Source: Symsagittifera roscoffensis
Lineage: Eukaryota; Xenacoelomorpha; Acoela; Convolutidae
DNA: 64,000 bases
Direction of reading: 5' to 3'
Assembly (NCBI RefSeq): GCF_963678635.1
Contig: NC_087071.1
Location: 13,623,231 to 13,687,230 of the forward strand
Below, piece after piece: positions 12,561 through 23,919 of this stretch. The notes beneath the pieces are model-generated. The model was not told where the DNA came from and did not search any database. It was given only the letters and a program-made list of their open reading frames with translations. A program made the translations under genes and the position numbers. The first letter of the stretch is position 1; each line of letters begins with the position of its first letter.

Positions 12561-15500
12561 TTTCTAAGAGAAATGGGATTGTCCAAATTTTTTCTCTTGG
12601 GGGTTCTTTTTATTTTTTTTTGGTAAATGTAATTTATACTTTAGCGTTGTTTTCCGTTATTGACTAACGTTTTTATTTTGTTTACCTTCTGTTCAATTGA
12701 TACATCGCTTCTTATGGGTCTAGTATAGTAGTCTTGAAGTAGTTCCGATTGATTTTTGCAAATGTGTCAACTAAAAAGTTGTTCGTATATGATGGGTTCG
12801 TAGTCGTTTTCGATTGTGATCATGTTAACTGTGATAGTGTTATTTGTATCACTCTCGCTGTCTGTTGATTCACAATTAAGGTGGTTTAATTGTAGTTCGG
12901 TACTTTTTGTGTTGTCAAATCCAGGGGGATCTGAAGTTGTTTCTTCAGTTGTTTGTACCTGATTAACTTGTCGCTGATGTTTCGGTGTGTTACTTCTATA
13001 TTTGTGTTGGGAATCAGGGTAACGATTGTTGTTTCGATAAGGGGATTGAGAATAATTTCTTCGATTGCTATAGTTGGGATTACAATTTTGTGAGTTGTTT
13101 CGTGACCTATTATAGTAATTGTTATTGTTTCCTTGATAATTAGATCTGTTGTAGGAATTGTTTCTTGATCTATTGTTTTGGTAACGTTGGTTTCTGTTGT
13201 TTGAATAACTTCTTTTTCTGTTATTTGAGTAGTTTCTATTTCTATTGTACGATGAATTACGTGATCTATCGTTTGAATAGTATCTTTTTCTAGAATTTGA
13301 TCGTGAATAGTTGTTTCTATATTGGTTATTTTGGCTATTTGATCGACCATATCTATTTTGTGAGAAATTTCGTGATTTTTTCTGTTCTGGTGATCTACTA
13401 CTACAACTAGAGTTTTAGGGAGATTGGTTTGTTGAGTAATTTGAAATATTTGGGAGTGGTTTACCAGAGCTGTTGTTACTATGAACTTTTTTGTTTGGTA
13501 AATTTTGATCCTTTTTCATGTATTGATAGAATGTTTTAGTCGGTTCTTTGTACTTTTGTGGTTTTTTGGTTATCTTGTTGTTTTTGTCTACATTCGGCTG
13601 TGTGTCCGTATTTTCGACATTATTTACACCATTTCTTGAAAAATGGTTTATCTTTGTTATTGGGATTTTTCTCATATATGTTCAAAATTTCAGTGATTTC
13701 TGCAATTATGTCTGCATCTGAATCGTGTATGTTGTTTATTTGTGTAGTAATTGTTTCGATTCTATTAACGTTTTGTAGTTTAAGGCTTTCTGTTTCTTCA
13801 AGTTTCATTGTGATTTCTGCTTGTTCTAATTTGTCAACTAAGTTTTTGAAATCTAAATCTGTTTCTCGAATTGGTGAGGGATGTGATGCTCTCTTTTTTT
13901 GAGCTGTTTTTCTTAATTGGGGCGTTAGAGTCATCATTAAAATTTCTGTTATTTTCGTATTTTTATAATCATGAGTGTTGAGTGAATATGCTTTTCGATC
14001 TAGTGTTTCGATTCTAACTGCCAATTGTTTAATTGTTCCGTTTGGAAGTCTGCGAGTTTCATTGCATAAAACTCGTTGGTGTTGTTTATTTCTTTCAGAA
14101 TCAAACGTTTTTGAAAATTCTTGTGTAAATCTTTTCCAATTTGTTTTTATATCTATTGGTAAAACTGAAAACCATTTCTGAGCTGCGCCATCAAGTGTTG
14201 TTTAGATTAACGCTGTGCGTCTATGTATCCAATTTTGATGGAGTGGTGTATTAATTGGTTCAGGTCCGATTTTTAAAATTAAATTTGTTGTGACTGCATT
14301 TAAATAGTCTTCTACAGAATATTCAGGGTCTGTGCCTGTGATTACCATTAGTGGTTTATTTGATGTTATTGATGATCCACCCATGAGGTATGGATTCATA
14401 GTCATTTGTAGTAATTCTGTGGCATTTGGCATTTGTGAAAAATTTGTCAGTTGGTTTTTTGTTATCTCATGTTGCTGCAAATAATATGGTAGTGGTATTT
14501 CGTTTTGCATTTGCGTTGGTTGATAATATTCAGTATTTGCTGGATTTCGTGAATAAAAACTATTAGTTTGAGGTTCGTAATTTGATCTAGGTTGTCGCAT
14601 ATGTTGTTCTCGTGTATATGGTTCAAAAAGGTCTGGTTGACTTTTGTGATAAAACCGTAGTCTTTAGTTTTGAAACTTTTGTTGATGGTTTTGGTCATGA
14701 AAATCGTCATCATCTGATGAATGATAATTAGGTGTATAATAAGGTGTTTTTTGTTTATATTGGTACGGATTTATACTGTTTTTATTCTGTTGAAAAAATT
14801 GATAGTTTTCACTTGGGTCTGTTGGAATACGTGGGTTATCATTAAAATTTACGAAATTTGAAGTGTGTTTTGGGGGATTTTGTCGTTGTGAAAATGAACG
14901 ATTATGCTGATTTGTACGAGGAGGTTTAGACATTTGCGATCTATTAACATAGTTATAATTGTGTTCTGTAAAATTACTTCTGCTGAATATTCTTTGTTTT
15001 TGTGGTGGTTTCCTCATTGGTCTAAATGTTTGGTAATCCTTTTGTGATTATTTTGGAGCAACCGGGGGTTTAATTGTAGTTTGCAATGTTACTTTTGGTA
15101 ACATTGAAGTCTTTGGTTTTGGCGTTGTGAGGTTTGGATGTATTGGTGAAAATGTTTGTTGTGTGGTTATTACAATTGTTTCAACTATTTCTTCATTTAT
15201 AAAAGGTGATGGTGTTTGAATATCTTGTAGTGTAAGATTTCTAGTTCCATTTAAGTTTTTTTGTTGTACAAGAGTTGAACTTAAACTATTATTTTGTCTT
15301 CTATCAGGTAAAAAGGAATTATAGTTTAAAGGTGTTGCATCTATTGTTAGTGGAATTACTTTTATATAATCTTTGTGAACAGTTATTGTACTGATTGCTC
15401 GACTTGAGATGTCTATCGGAATGTTCGGAAATAATGGATGAGACCATTCAGGGTCCCAAACGTAATCTGATTGTTCGGCAATGACAGTGTCATCCTATTT

Positions 15501-16165
15501 ACTTTGGGTTCCGAAAATTTTTCTTGCTTGTGCAATTAAATCTATATTGTGGGTAAAATAGTCAATTATAAACCATGCTAAGATTTTTTGTAAATCGTGT
15601 TCAACAATTGGTGAAATTTCGTTATTTGAAAAGTTTTCACGGATTGTGTTTAAAAATGCTGAGAATGCGGCAATTTCATTTCTTACTTTTGTGTGTCTTG
15701 ATTTTTGAACCGGCGATGTGCTTTCGATTTCTGTTTTTTTCTAGTTTAGATAAAAAATTATATATTATTGCAAAAACATCGTTAGTGAAAATTGAATTTG
15801 CTCTTTGTGAATTTTGATGTTGTATGTTTTTAATGTATTCTGTGAATACTTTTGAAAAATCAATATCGACATCATCTGCTTGGATAACATATTGACATGA
15901 AAGTTTCTTGTTTTACTGAGTTCTATTGTGTAATTTCTATATTGTTGTGTTAAGTTACATATTTCTTTAATGTAATGATTGACAATTTGTCTTTTGATTT
16001 TTATTTCTGGGAATTCTGCTTTACATGCTCTAATTCCGTTTCAAATATATTAGCGATTAGATTATGACACAATTGTGTTTGTCCTCTGTCTTCAGTGAGT
16101 GAAATGATGATAAATGGGAAAACAGAGTGTTCGTCTGGACTTTCGTCACTTGGGCTTTGACTCAT
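12561..16165 (-). pseudogene. Element B gag relic
   Basis: It starts at the ATG 16163-16165, aligned with the gag start of element A. Readable pieces include the capsid-like core with TGTDPEYSVEDYLNAV and FSVLPIDIKTNWKRF-type sequence (14000-14600), the zinc-knuckle region around 13600-13640 and the Arg/Ser/Asn/Tyr-rich region at 12890-13410. Many frameshifts are present. Confidence 0.7.
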
Positions 16166-16606
16166 TTTTTCGTTTCATGACTGTCAGTGCGTAATGTTCA
16201 ATGTGTCTGATTGGTTGGTTCCAACAGTATAAACGTACTGGTTTATTTTTGTATATCTTTTTTATTCTTCTTTTTCCTTGTTTTGATGAATGTGATGTAG
16301 CTTCTGAATGGTAAAAGTATAATTGATCGTGAACTGGGTGGTTTTTATTTCCTGTATCTTTTCGTTTGTAGAGTGCATCTAAATCGCTGACTTCTGATTC
16401 AGAGACTGCGTTTCTACGCTTTGAAAATCTTTTTCGTGCAATTTGTCTTTGCTTACTTAACTTTTTTCTTTTTATTGTTTGACGGTTTGTCCGAATATAT
16501 CCGATTGTTTGTTTATGCGGTGTAATTACAAGATCGTATGTTTAGTTATTTATTTTACAATTGGGTGTACGATCGTTTGTTTATTTCCTAAATTGTTCAG
16601 TGACAT
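16146..16606 (-). pseudogene. Element B orf0 relic
   Basis: Same position, start context and arginine-rich C-terminal half as the element A orf0 (40326-40793). The frame is continuous except for one internal TAA near 16540 and overlaps the gag start by 20 nt. A frame still readable in a copy this decayed suggests orf0 was coding. Confidence 0.6.
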
Positions 16607-17930
16607 AAGGTTTAGGATGAAGGGTGCAAGGTTGTTATTAGTGATTTTAAAATCCTAGACTGTTAGTCCTTTCGATTTTTTGGTAAGCCTAACTTGGGTC
16701 TTTTATGTAGGGTTGGAGAGAAAAGTATATATCGATTCTGAAGAATGATTTTTACTTTCTCGTTGCTATTCTAAGTTAAGGTGTTAACTTACTTAATCTT
16801 ACTTAGGGGTAGTGATTGTGTTCAGGGGTTGGAGAACAGTAAATCGATCCACAAGGTTCAGGTACAATTAGAACACAGGTAGTCCGTTAGATACTATTTA
16901 ATACTTACTAAGATTTAAGGTTTAGCCTGGGTCAGGTAAGAGGGGGGATTAAGTGAAGGATGAGTAACCGAAGTTCTTCACTTTTAGCTTAATTTGAATG
17001 GTTAGTATGATTGAAAAATTTCTATTAGTCCTGGGTCCGTAAAAAGTGTTGGGTTGTGAATCGACGTTTGAGGTCGTTAGACACTTTATTATTGAGTGGG
17101 GTAGAACAAAACTGTTCTTTTTGATCCAAAGATAGGCCTTGATGATCAGTATATAATGTTTAAAGGTAAAAAATGGGTTTAATTTAATTTTTATTGGAGA
17201 TCCAAGGAAAGCCTTGATGATATAGTTTGAGATTGAATAAGTTGAGATGAAAGAAAGATAAAAATTTAGATAAGATTTTAAAGATAATTTAAATTTGTTT
17301 GATAAATATTTTAGTGTTTGATGATATTAGTGGTTGAAACGATTGCTATTATGTTTAGGTGTTGAAGCTGGGACTGCCAGGATGATTTGTATATACTAAT
17401 AATTAATGATCATGTCAACTATTTTTTCTTTTTTCTTTCAATAAATATGTTTTCAGATATATTTTTTTGAATCTTACTGCAGATTTAGAGAGAACGATTT
17501 GAGATGTTTTTATAAATCGTTATTGTACAATAGTAAAAAGGATTTAGCGCCTGTAGTAATCATTGAAGATTTTTCTTCCAGGTTTCTATGTTTGTAAATA
17601 AAACTCTAAATTCTTTGTTAATAAAATCCTAAATATAAAAGTTTGGTCTGGCTTTTGCCGGACGACCATGAAACTTAATGGTAAGTTCCTTCGTAGTCGT
17701 ATGTCGTCTCTTGTTCGAGGTCTTCTTACGATTCCAGGTAGTTCTGTTATCGTTCGGAATATCGGTTCTGATCTATTGAGTCGTAGAGACATTTCAAGTA
17801 GACTATTATCAAGTAAAATTTTTGATAACATTTTTGTCTAATTCTAATCTATCTGTTAGTTCTAAACTAATTTATTTTTTTAAGGTCTTGATCGAGACTT
17901 ATGGTCGCACCAGATGAGATAATTTCGAGG
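16607..17930 (-). promoter_or_regulatory. Element B 5' leader
   Basis: Non-coding leader between LTR and orf0. It contains two copies of the leader hairpin (17123-17147 and 17199-17222; stem CAAGG/CCTTG with minor changes), matching the two in element A. A conserved stretch close to the LTR (about 17883-17914), containing CGAGACTTATGGTCGCACCA, is a weak primer-binding-site candidate. Confidence 0.5.
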
Positions 17931-18324
17931 TGTAACTCATAGAGTATTTTCGGATAGGGTACACCGTCTGCTCGTCACGCTATCTTATTTTTGGCCGGAT
18001 AGACTCGTGCAACTTCTTAGTCTAATACCGATCCTAATCTTACTCTTATATCTACTAGTCTCAGGGTGTTTAACTAGTCTCTGCTAGGCTCAATAGAACT
18101 AGAGTATACTGGCTTATTGCGACTGCTGAAGTTCTCCTGGAGTGGTAACTAAATTCTAAGTTAAATTCAAATCTCTTTGGTGCTGAAATTACAAGTAATT
18201 TCAGCACTTACAAATAAGTGAGTTGTTAGTTAGATGGATCGTGATTGGTTAATATTTAATACTTTATAGAGATAAAATATCCAATTTATAACCAAATAAT
18301 AAATATAGTTTATATCTGGTTCCA
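17931..18324 (-). repeat. Element B 5' LTR
   Basis: 394 bp, TG...CA ends when read on the minus strand (TGGAACC...TTACA). It is similar along its length to the element A LTRs and includes the 13-bp-arm palindrome at 18180-18207. The AATAAA seen in the A LTRs reads AATAAG here. Confidence 0.85.
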
Positions 18325-18410
18325 TAGGTGCACATTTCATTTTGAAGCTCTCCCGTGACAGCCTCTTAATTTCAAAACATCAGCTAAATTTAATACATTT
18401 AATCTAGTTT

Positions 18411-19275
18411 GAGATTGAATAACTTGAGATGAAAGAAAGATAAAAATTTAGATAAGGTTTTCAAGATAATTTAAATGTATTTGATAAAAATTTTAGTGTT
18501 TGATGATATTAGTGGTTGAAACGATTGCTATTATGTTTAGGTGTTGAAGCTGGGAATGCTAGGTTGATTTGTATATACTAATAATTAATGATCTTGTTAA
18601 TGAACTAAGTTCTATTATTGTGCGGAATAGCGGTTCTGATCTATTGAGTCGTAGAGACATTTCAAGTAGACTATTATCATGTAACATTTTTGATAATATT
18701 TTTATCTAATTGTAATCTATCTGTTAGTTCTAATTTAATTTATTTTTCAAGGTCTTGATCGAGACTTATGGTCGCACCAGATGAGATAAGTTCGAGGTGT
18801 AACTCATTGAGTAATTTCGAATAGGGTACACCGTCTGCTCGTCACGCTATCTTTTTTTCGGCCTGATAGACTCGTGCAACTTCTTAGTCTAATACCGATC
18901 CTAATCTTACTCTTATATCTAGTAGTCTCAGGGTGTTTAACTAGTCTCTGCTAGGCTCGATAGATCTAGAGTATACTGGCTTATTGTGACTGCTGAAGTT
19001 CTCTTGGAGAGGTAACTAATTTCTAAGTTAAATTGAAATCTCCTTGGTGCTGAAATTACAAGTAACTTCAGCACTTACAAATGAGTGGGTTTTTAGTTGG
19101 ATGGATCGTGATTGGTTAATATTTTATATTTTATAGAGATAAAATATCCAATTTATAACCAAATAATAAATATAGTTTATATCTGGTTCCATAGGAGCAC
19201 ATTTTGAAGCTCTTTCCCATGACAGCCTCTTAATTTTGAAACAGCAGCTAAATTTAATACATTTTTGTATAACCT
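18411..19275 (-). repeat. Tandem duplication of leader, LTR and flank, with a third LTR
   Basis: The sequence from about 17220 to 18410 is repeated here with an internal deletion of about 310 bp of leader. The duplicated unit includes leader, a complete LTR (18800-19191, 392 bp) and the non-LTR flank following the LTR (18325-18410 matches 19192-19275). Because host flank is included, this is a segmental tandem duplication after insertion and not a second integration. Confidence 0.8.
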
Positions 19276-20246
19276 TGTTTCGTTATACATTTTAACGAAT
19301 AAGTAGCATTGTTTAGAACAGTGCCGTCGCTCTCATGAACAAATCAAATCTAAGGTTGTTCTTAAAATTTTGCCATAGCTTTGCTAGTTATCCAATATTT
19401 GGGCAACAATCAATGTGCCATTGTTGATTATATTTCCTTACTTCGAGAACTGATATAGAAATGGTCGAAAATTGGTCTTTTTAACCAATTTATTTGATTA
19501 TTAGAGAAATTCAGTTCACTATATTAAGTTCACTATAATAGGTTCAATATCGCTATCAATGACAGGCAGATGAATTGGGGGCGATGAATTGGGAGGTGGG
19601 GGTATATTTTAATCATTACAAGGTTGGATGGTTTGCAATAGGAAGCAGTCCACTTGGGTCATTTTACATATAAATGTGCATCTTCTTCGAATGCTTACCG
19701 CCTTCCAAATGCGCCTTTCCAAACTCAGATGATGCAATCAGAAATCAGTTTATGCAAAATTAAACTATTTGATTACCAGAATACTGCTTTACTCGACGCA
19801 AAAAAAAACCAGTTTCTTCCCTTGAAAGTGGCGGAATTTTAATTTTTCATTAATGTAACAATAATGAAGAAAGCGTTGATCGGCACAAAAAAAACATCAC
19901 AGAAAATTGAAATGACACAAAACCAAATTCTGAGATAACTCTTAATAAGGTGAAGATATCAGTCAGTAACATATTTAATAAACTACAAAATATGGTCAGA
20001 GAAAAAATTGCACACATACCAGATATTTAAACCATGAATTAGTCTTTTATGTAAATATTCGAAAACTGATTTCGCATAAACTCAATTTTGGACTCAGAGA
20101 TTGAGATATTTTAAAATAAAAGAGTAGAAAAATCAAGCCAGCGAATAATTTTACTGGTAAAAATTCTCAGCAACAGATGTGCGGATTAGAAAATTAATCA
20201 ATTTTCTTCAAAATGTTTTGCAGATTTTGTTCATACAGTCAGGCTG
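19276..20246. other. Intergenic, nothing recognised
   Basis: AT-rich sequence. The open frame at 19654-19842 has no supporting features. Confidence 0.6.
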
Positions 20247-20546
20247 AAAAAAATAGTCGGAGCGGTCCAAAATTTAGTCCCGACATGGTCGAATAATTAG
20301 TGCCGCGGTCGAAAAATGAGTCGCGGGGATCGAAAAAATTGTCACGGAGGTCTCAAAGTTAGTCTCGGCAAGGTCGAAAAATTAGCCGCGGCGGTCGAAA
20401 AATTAGTCGCATCATGGTCGAAAAATTAGTCGCGGGGGTCGAAAAAGTAGTCGCGGCATGGTCAAAAAAAACAGTCACGGCGGTCAAAAAATTAGTCACG
20501 GCGGAGGAAAAAAAAGTCGCAGCATGGTCGAAAAATTAGTCGCGGG
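20247..20546. repeat. Minisatellite, about 22-bp unit
   Basis: About 13 imperfect units with core GGTCGAAAAATTAGTCGCGG, differing by point changes and small indels. The array ends exactly where a dispersed GC-rich repeat begins (20547). Confidence 0.85.
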
Positions 20547-20775
20547 CAGGGGCGGATTTAAGGGCGGACACCTGCTTTCTCAGGGATTCGACCCCCTGCC
20601 GACCCAAAGGGTCCCCCCTTTGGTACTTTTTAAGAAATAGATTTTTGGCCGACCCACCCTAAAATTTTTCTAAGGGCGCCTTTGGCACCAATATAGACTA
20701 ATTTTGAGTGGGGAGCGCGCGCCGAAAAAAACGCTATTTTTTATCAAAATTTTTCAAAAAGTGCCGAAAAACGTT
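20547..20775 (+). repeat. Dispersed repeat R1, copy 1
   Basis: Starts CAGGGGCGGATTTA, a terminus resembling hAT-superfamily inverted repeats, then a GC-rich part with GGATTCGACCCCCTGCCGA and a GAGCGCGCGCCGA motif. The same sequence recurs at 22995-23345 and 49990-50310. No inverted 3' end is found, so it may be a truncated non-autonomous DNA transposon. Confidence 0.6.
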
Positions 20776-21429
20776 CAGCAAAATAACACTGTCTGGACTG
20801 TGGGGAGATAATACAAATGGACTATCCTCGACAGGACTGTTAAGGCCCACTGATAGCTCATCTGCGATTCGCAGGAACTACAATTGTTATTATAATCGTG
20901 ATATTTTCCAAGAGATCAAAATCTCTTATAATTGATTAAAATTCTTACAAAACACCTTAAAATCAATTATTATATTAAACTCTTATTTTGCCGAAATTTT
21001 GTCAAATCAAAACTATATTCGAACTCTATTTTATGGGTTATTATTTTTGTGTCAATAAGAAAATTTCTAAACGAGAGATCTCTTGAACACTTTGGTTCAT
21101 CTGAACACAAAGTTTTACCACGAAACAAAAGTTTCATATAGATCCTTTCATATGAGTAATAAGGTTCGTGCAATAAATGAAAATTGAATCTTCTGAATCA
21201 ATCAAGGAACTAAATCAATTTGCTGATTTTTTTGCTATTTAAAAAAGCTTAAAATTTACATCACAAAACAACCCTAATGGGGAAGAAATGAAAAAAAAAA
21301 CACTTATCAATTTGAGTTAGTTGGAAAACTTTTAAAACATTTTTCTCATTTTTCATAGGAACCAACGTCTACAAAAAGCATAAAATATAAGCAATTTAGA
21401 TACAACTTCGAAGACAAAATGGAAAAACA
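20776..21429. other. Intergenic, nothing recognised
   Basis: AT-rich DNA. Short open frames on both strands lack any recognisable motif. Confidence 0.6.
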
Positions 21430-21720
21430 AAAGGGATTATAATTAATTATAATCGATTATAATGGATTTTTGTGCAAAACTAAAGAACTCGAAATTTAAA
21501 TAAAAATAATGAATTATAATCAATTATAACAATAGATTTTAATTGTATCAAAAATAGACGAATAATTAATCGAATATAATCGATTATAATGGATTAAAAT
21601 TAATTATATTTTAATTTTAAAAAGAGAGATTGTAATCGATTATTAATTGATTAAAATCGATTGTTTCTCAATTTTAGTAAGACTGGTACTAAAATCATAA
21701 TATAATTGATTATTAACGCT
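21430..21720. repeat. AT palindrome cluster
   Basis: Repeated TATAATCGATTATA-type motifs, including the perfect 18-bp palindrome ATTATAATCGATTATAAT at 21446-21463 and several near copies. A related but weaker stretch occurs at 42730-42850. Confidence 0.7.
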
Positions 21721-22425
21721 TGAAACTGGAAGCGGGTAGCACTAAAAGATCCAGGTAAAGAAAGATCTAGAACCCAATTTCAATAGCTAACAAGAAAGTT
21801 ACGTTTTGCTCAAATTTATAACTATTTATACCAGCACAATTCAATGCTATTGGTGCCAAAAAAAACTTATTATCAAGATAAGTGAAAGAAATTTCAATAT
21901 TTTAAATGAACTATTTTTTGGGCTCAACATTTTGTTTCATACGAGACTTAAACTGCTTCATTGCCCGAAAACGAATTAATTTTTTTTGGGCAGATGTTTT
22001 TTGACGAGAAACATTTCTAGTAAGATTGTCTGGTAATTTGACTTGCATTTTGAGCTGAAAAAAAATTGATTAAGAAATCCTACAGAATGAAGACTAGCAG
22101 TTGAACGCAGAAAAAATTTAGACTTTTCTTAAATGTGCGATTCATAATCATGAGTGGAACGAATTTATTTCAATCTTTTCTTGACAAGGTATTCATTTTC
22201 ATTTGAAGCTACGCAAGAGTCAGTTACGCGAAACTCAACACACAACTGGTTTCGGCCAAATAAAAAGAAAATTATTGATTTTTTCACAAACGTTTTTATT
22301 TTAATCCAAGTTTTTCCTTCAGACAAAGGTAGTTCAAATAAGCATGAATATTGGTAGAGTCGGTCAAAATAAATTTAAATTATTTTTTTCATAACTGAGC
22401 GAAAATTTTGGTAAGTATGATTAAT
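21721..22425. other. Intergenic or 3' region of host gene
   Basis: AT-rich. It would contain the 3' UTR of the minus-strand host gene if exon 22426-22713 is the last. No strong AATAAA is seen close to the stop. Confidence 0.4.
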
Positions 22426-22713
22426 TCAACTGTCAAAATGCGTATTTTCTCTCGTTGATGGTTGTTCACCCGAAAGTTCTGGACACAGCTCTGGCCTGTC
22501 GTGGCAGATCACGGAGAAGATGAACCATTCCATGGTTATCGTTTCCTCAATTGTAGGTCCATCGAATATGAATACCTCTCCGGTGTTGTTGGTGCCAAGA
22601 GGGGGGATCATGAAAGGGTACCGTTTTCCATAACCGCCAACTATTCGCAGCTTCCCAATTCCAAAACCAACTTGGGCTACGACCACCAAACAAAGATCCT
22701 CGTCCCATTTGCC
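22426..22713 (-). CDS. Host gene, putative last coding exon (unknown protein)
   Basis: An open frame of 95 codons plus TGA follows a good splice acceptor (TGCTCCTAG before 22713) and begins in phase 0, as required by the previous exon (43541-43671), which ends in phase 0. Base composition is clearly more balanced than the AT-rich flanks. The product starts GKWDEDLCLVVVAQVGFG and contains a Gly-rich stretch (IGKLRIVGGYGKRYPF), an acidic EVFIFDGPTIEE segment and two Cys near the end. I do not recognise the family. The overlapping plus-strand open frame (22462-22725) is treated as a shadow. The exon could instead end at an internal donor and continue further left. The joining intron is 20.8 kb and contains element A. 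Confidence 0.55.
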   Translation of the reverse strand, partial: GKWDEDLCLVVVAQVGFGIGKLRIVGGYGKRYPFMIPPLGTNNTGEVFIFDGPTIEETITMEWFIFSVICHDRPELCPELSGEQPSTRENTHFDS

Positions 22714-22994
22714 CTAGGAGCATAATATTTTGGCTGTTTTTCACCCCTACTTGCGAGATTTTTGATCACATTGTCCGATTGTTTGAAAACGGAATAAATC
22801 AAAACTTGATAAACATTTTTAGTTCTCATAGCCTGCCTTGTAAAATCAGTCGAAACCAATTGATGCTCAATTGAGGAGGAAAAGAAAAGAAAATAGCCAC
22901 CTTTTTATATCCTGGATCAAAACTCTTGACTGAATTATTCCAGTCAAAAGCTATGATGAGCTCACTTTTTACTGCAATTGGTTCAGGTGCTGAT

Positions 22995-23345
22995 TTAGGG
23001 AAGAACACGCCCCGAATATCCCCTGCTGACCAAAGTGTCCCCCTTTGGTATTGTTTTAAAATATCAATTTTTGGTTTTTCTAAGGAAGCGTGCGGCCGCA
23101 ATATATACTGTTGATTAGGGGGAGCGCGCGCCGAGAAATGCAAGTTTTCAAAATGTGCCCAAAAAATTTTCAAAATGTGCCTAAAAACGCCTTTTTCAAA
23201 ATTTGCCTGCAACGCAGAAAATTTGCTCAAAATAGGGCCTATGTAGTGGTTTGGGAGAGCTCGAAAAATCAATTTGGTCGACCTAAGAAAAGGTCGTCAA
23301 AATTTTGGAAAATTTTTTGAAAATTCGCCCCCCCCCCCCCTCGAG
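22995..23345 (+). repeat. Dispersed repeat R1, copy 2 (5' truncated)
   Basis: Matches copies at 20547 and 49990: CCCTGCTGACCAAAGTGTCC, the GAGCGCGCGCCGA motif, and the 3' part with GCAACGCAGAAAATTTG and a GTCGACCTAAGAAAAGGTCG hairpin. It ends in a run of about 14 C. Confidence 0.6.
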
Positions 23346-23521
23346 AAAATCCTTTTTACTCCACCTAATCCACTTTACACCCCTAATATACCTTCTAGCA
23401 TATGTCATCCCGATAGTTACAACATCCCCCCCTCTCCTTACACCTCCTCGCTTACATTCCCCAAACTCATTTACATAGGGGTAGTGATATACAGGTGTGA
23501 GAGGGGGAGTGAGTTATGACT

Positions 23522-23525
23522 GGAG
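23522..23525. repeat. Target-site duplication, left (GGAG)
   Basis: GGAG directly before the left LTR is repeated directly after the right LTR at 42455-42458. It marks a complete 4-bp target duplication. Confidence 0.8.
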
Positions 23526-23919
23526 TGTATAACTCATAGAGTAATTTCGGATAGGGTACACCGTCTGCTCGTCACGCTATCTTATTTTCGGCCGGATAGA
23601 TTCGTGCAACTTCTTAGTCTAATACCGATCCTAATCTTACTCTTATACTATCTAGTCTCAGGTTGTTTAACTAGTCTCTGCTAGGCTCAATAGATCTAGG
23701 GTATACTGGTTTATTGCGGCTGCTGAAGTGCTCGGGAGAGTTCAACTAATTTCTAAGTTAAATTCAAATCTCTCTGGTGCTGAAATTACAAGTAATTTCA
23801 GCACTTACAAATAAGTGGGTTGTTAGTTATATGGATCATGATTGGTTAATATTAAATACTTTACATTGGTAAAATATCTAATTTATCCAATCATAAAATG
23901 TAGTTTAGATCAGGTTCCA
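23526..23919 (-). repeat. Element A 3' LTR
   Basis: 394 bp, TG...CA on the minus strand. It contains a minus-strand AATAAA (23710-23715) and a perfect palindrome with 13-bp arms GTGCTGAAATTAC and a 2-nt centre (23777-23804). The minus-strand base run just before it is GGATGGG, a short polypurine-tract candidate at 23920-23926. Confidence 0.93.

Larger units (their letters stand above)
2207..18324 (-). mobile_element. Element B: decayed, 3'-truncated copy of a giant Ty3/Gypsy-like retroelement
   Basis: This 16.1-kb segment is collinear with element A (23526-42454) over the leader, orf0, gag-pol, membrane ORF region, Pro-rich ORF, env-like ORF and last accessory ORF. It has a 5' LTR at 17931-18324 but no 3' LTR or 3' UTR: similarity to element A stops at about 2207-2226, at the end of the last ORF, next to the BEL/Pao fragment. 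An 11-bp GTGTGGGAAAA motif is repeated at 2206-2216 and 2226-2236 across this junction. Every gene carries stops and frameshifts, but the protein sequences remain readable. This makes B a useful outgroup for deciding which frames of element A were coding. Confidence 0.85.

Noticed and set aside
22462-22725. 87-codon plus-strand frame
   Set aside because: It mirrors the minus-strand exon 22426-22713, which has a splice acceptor and phase agreement; the plus frame has neither.
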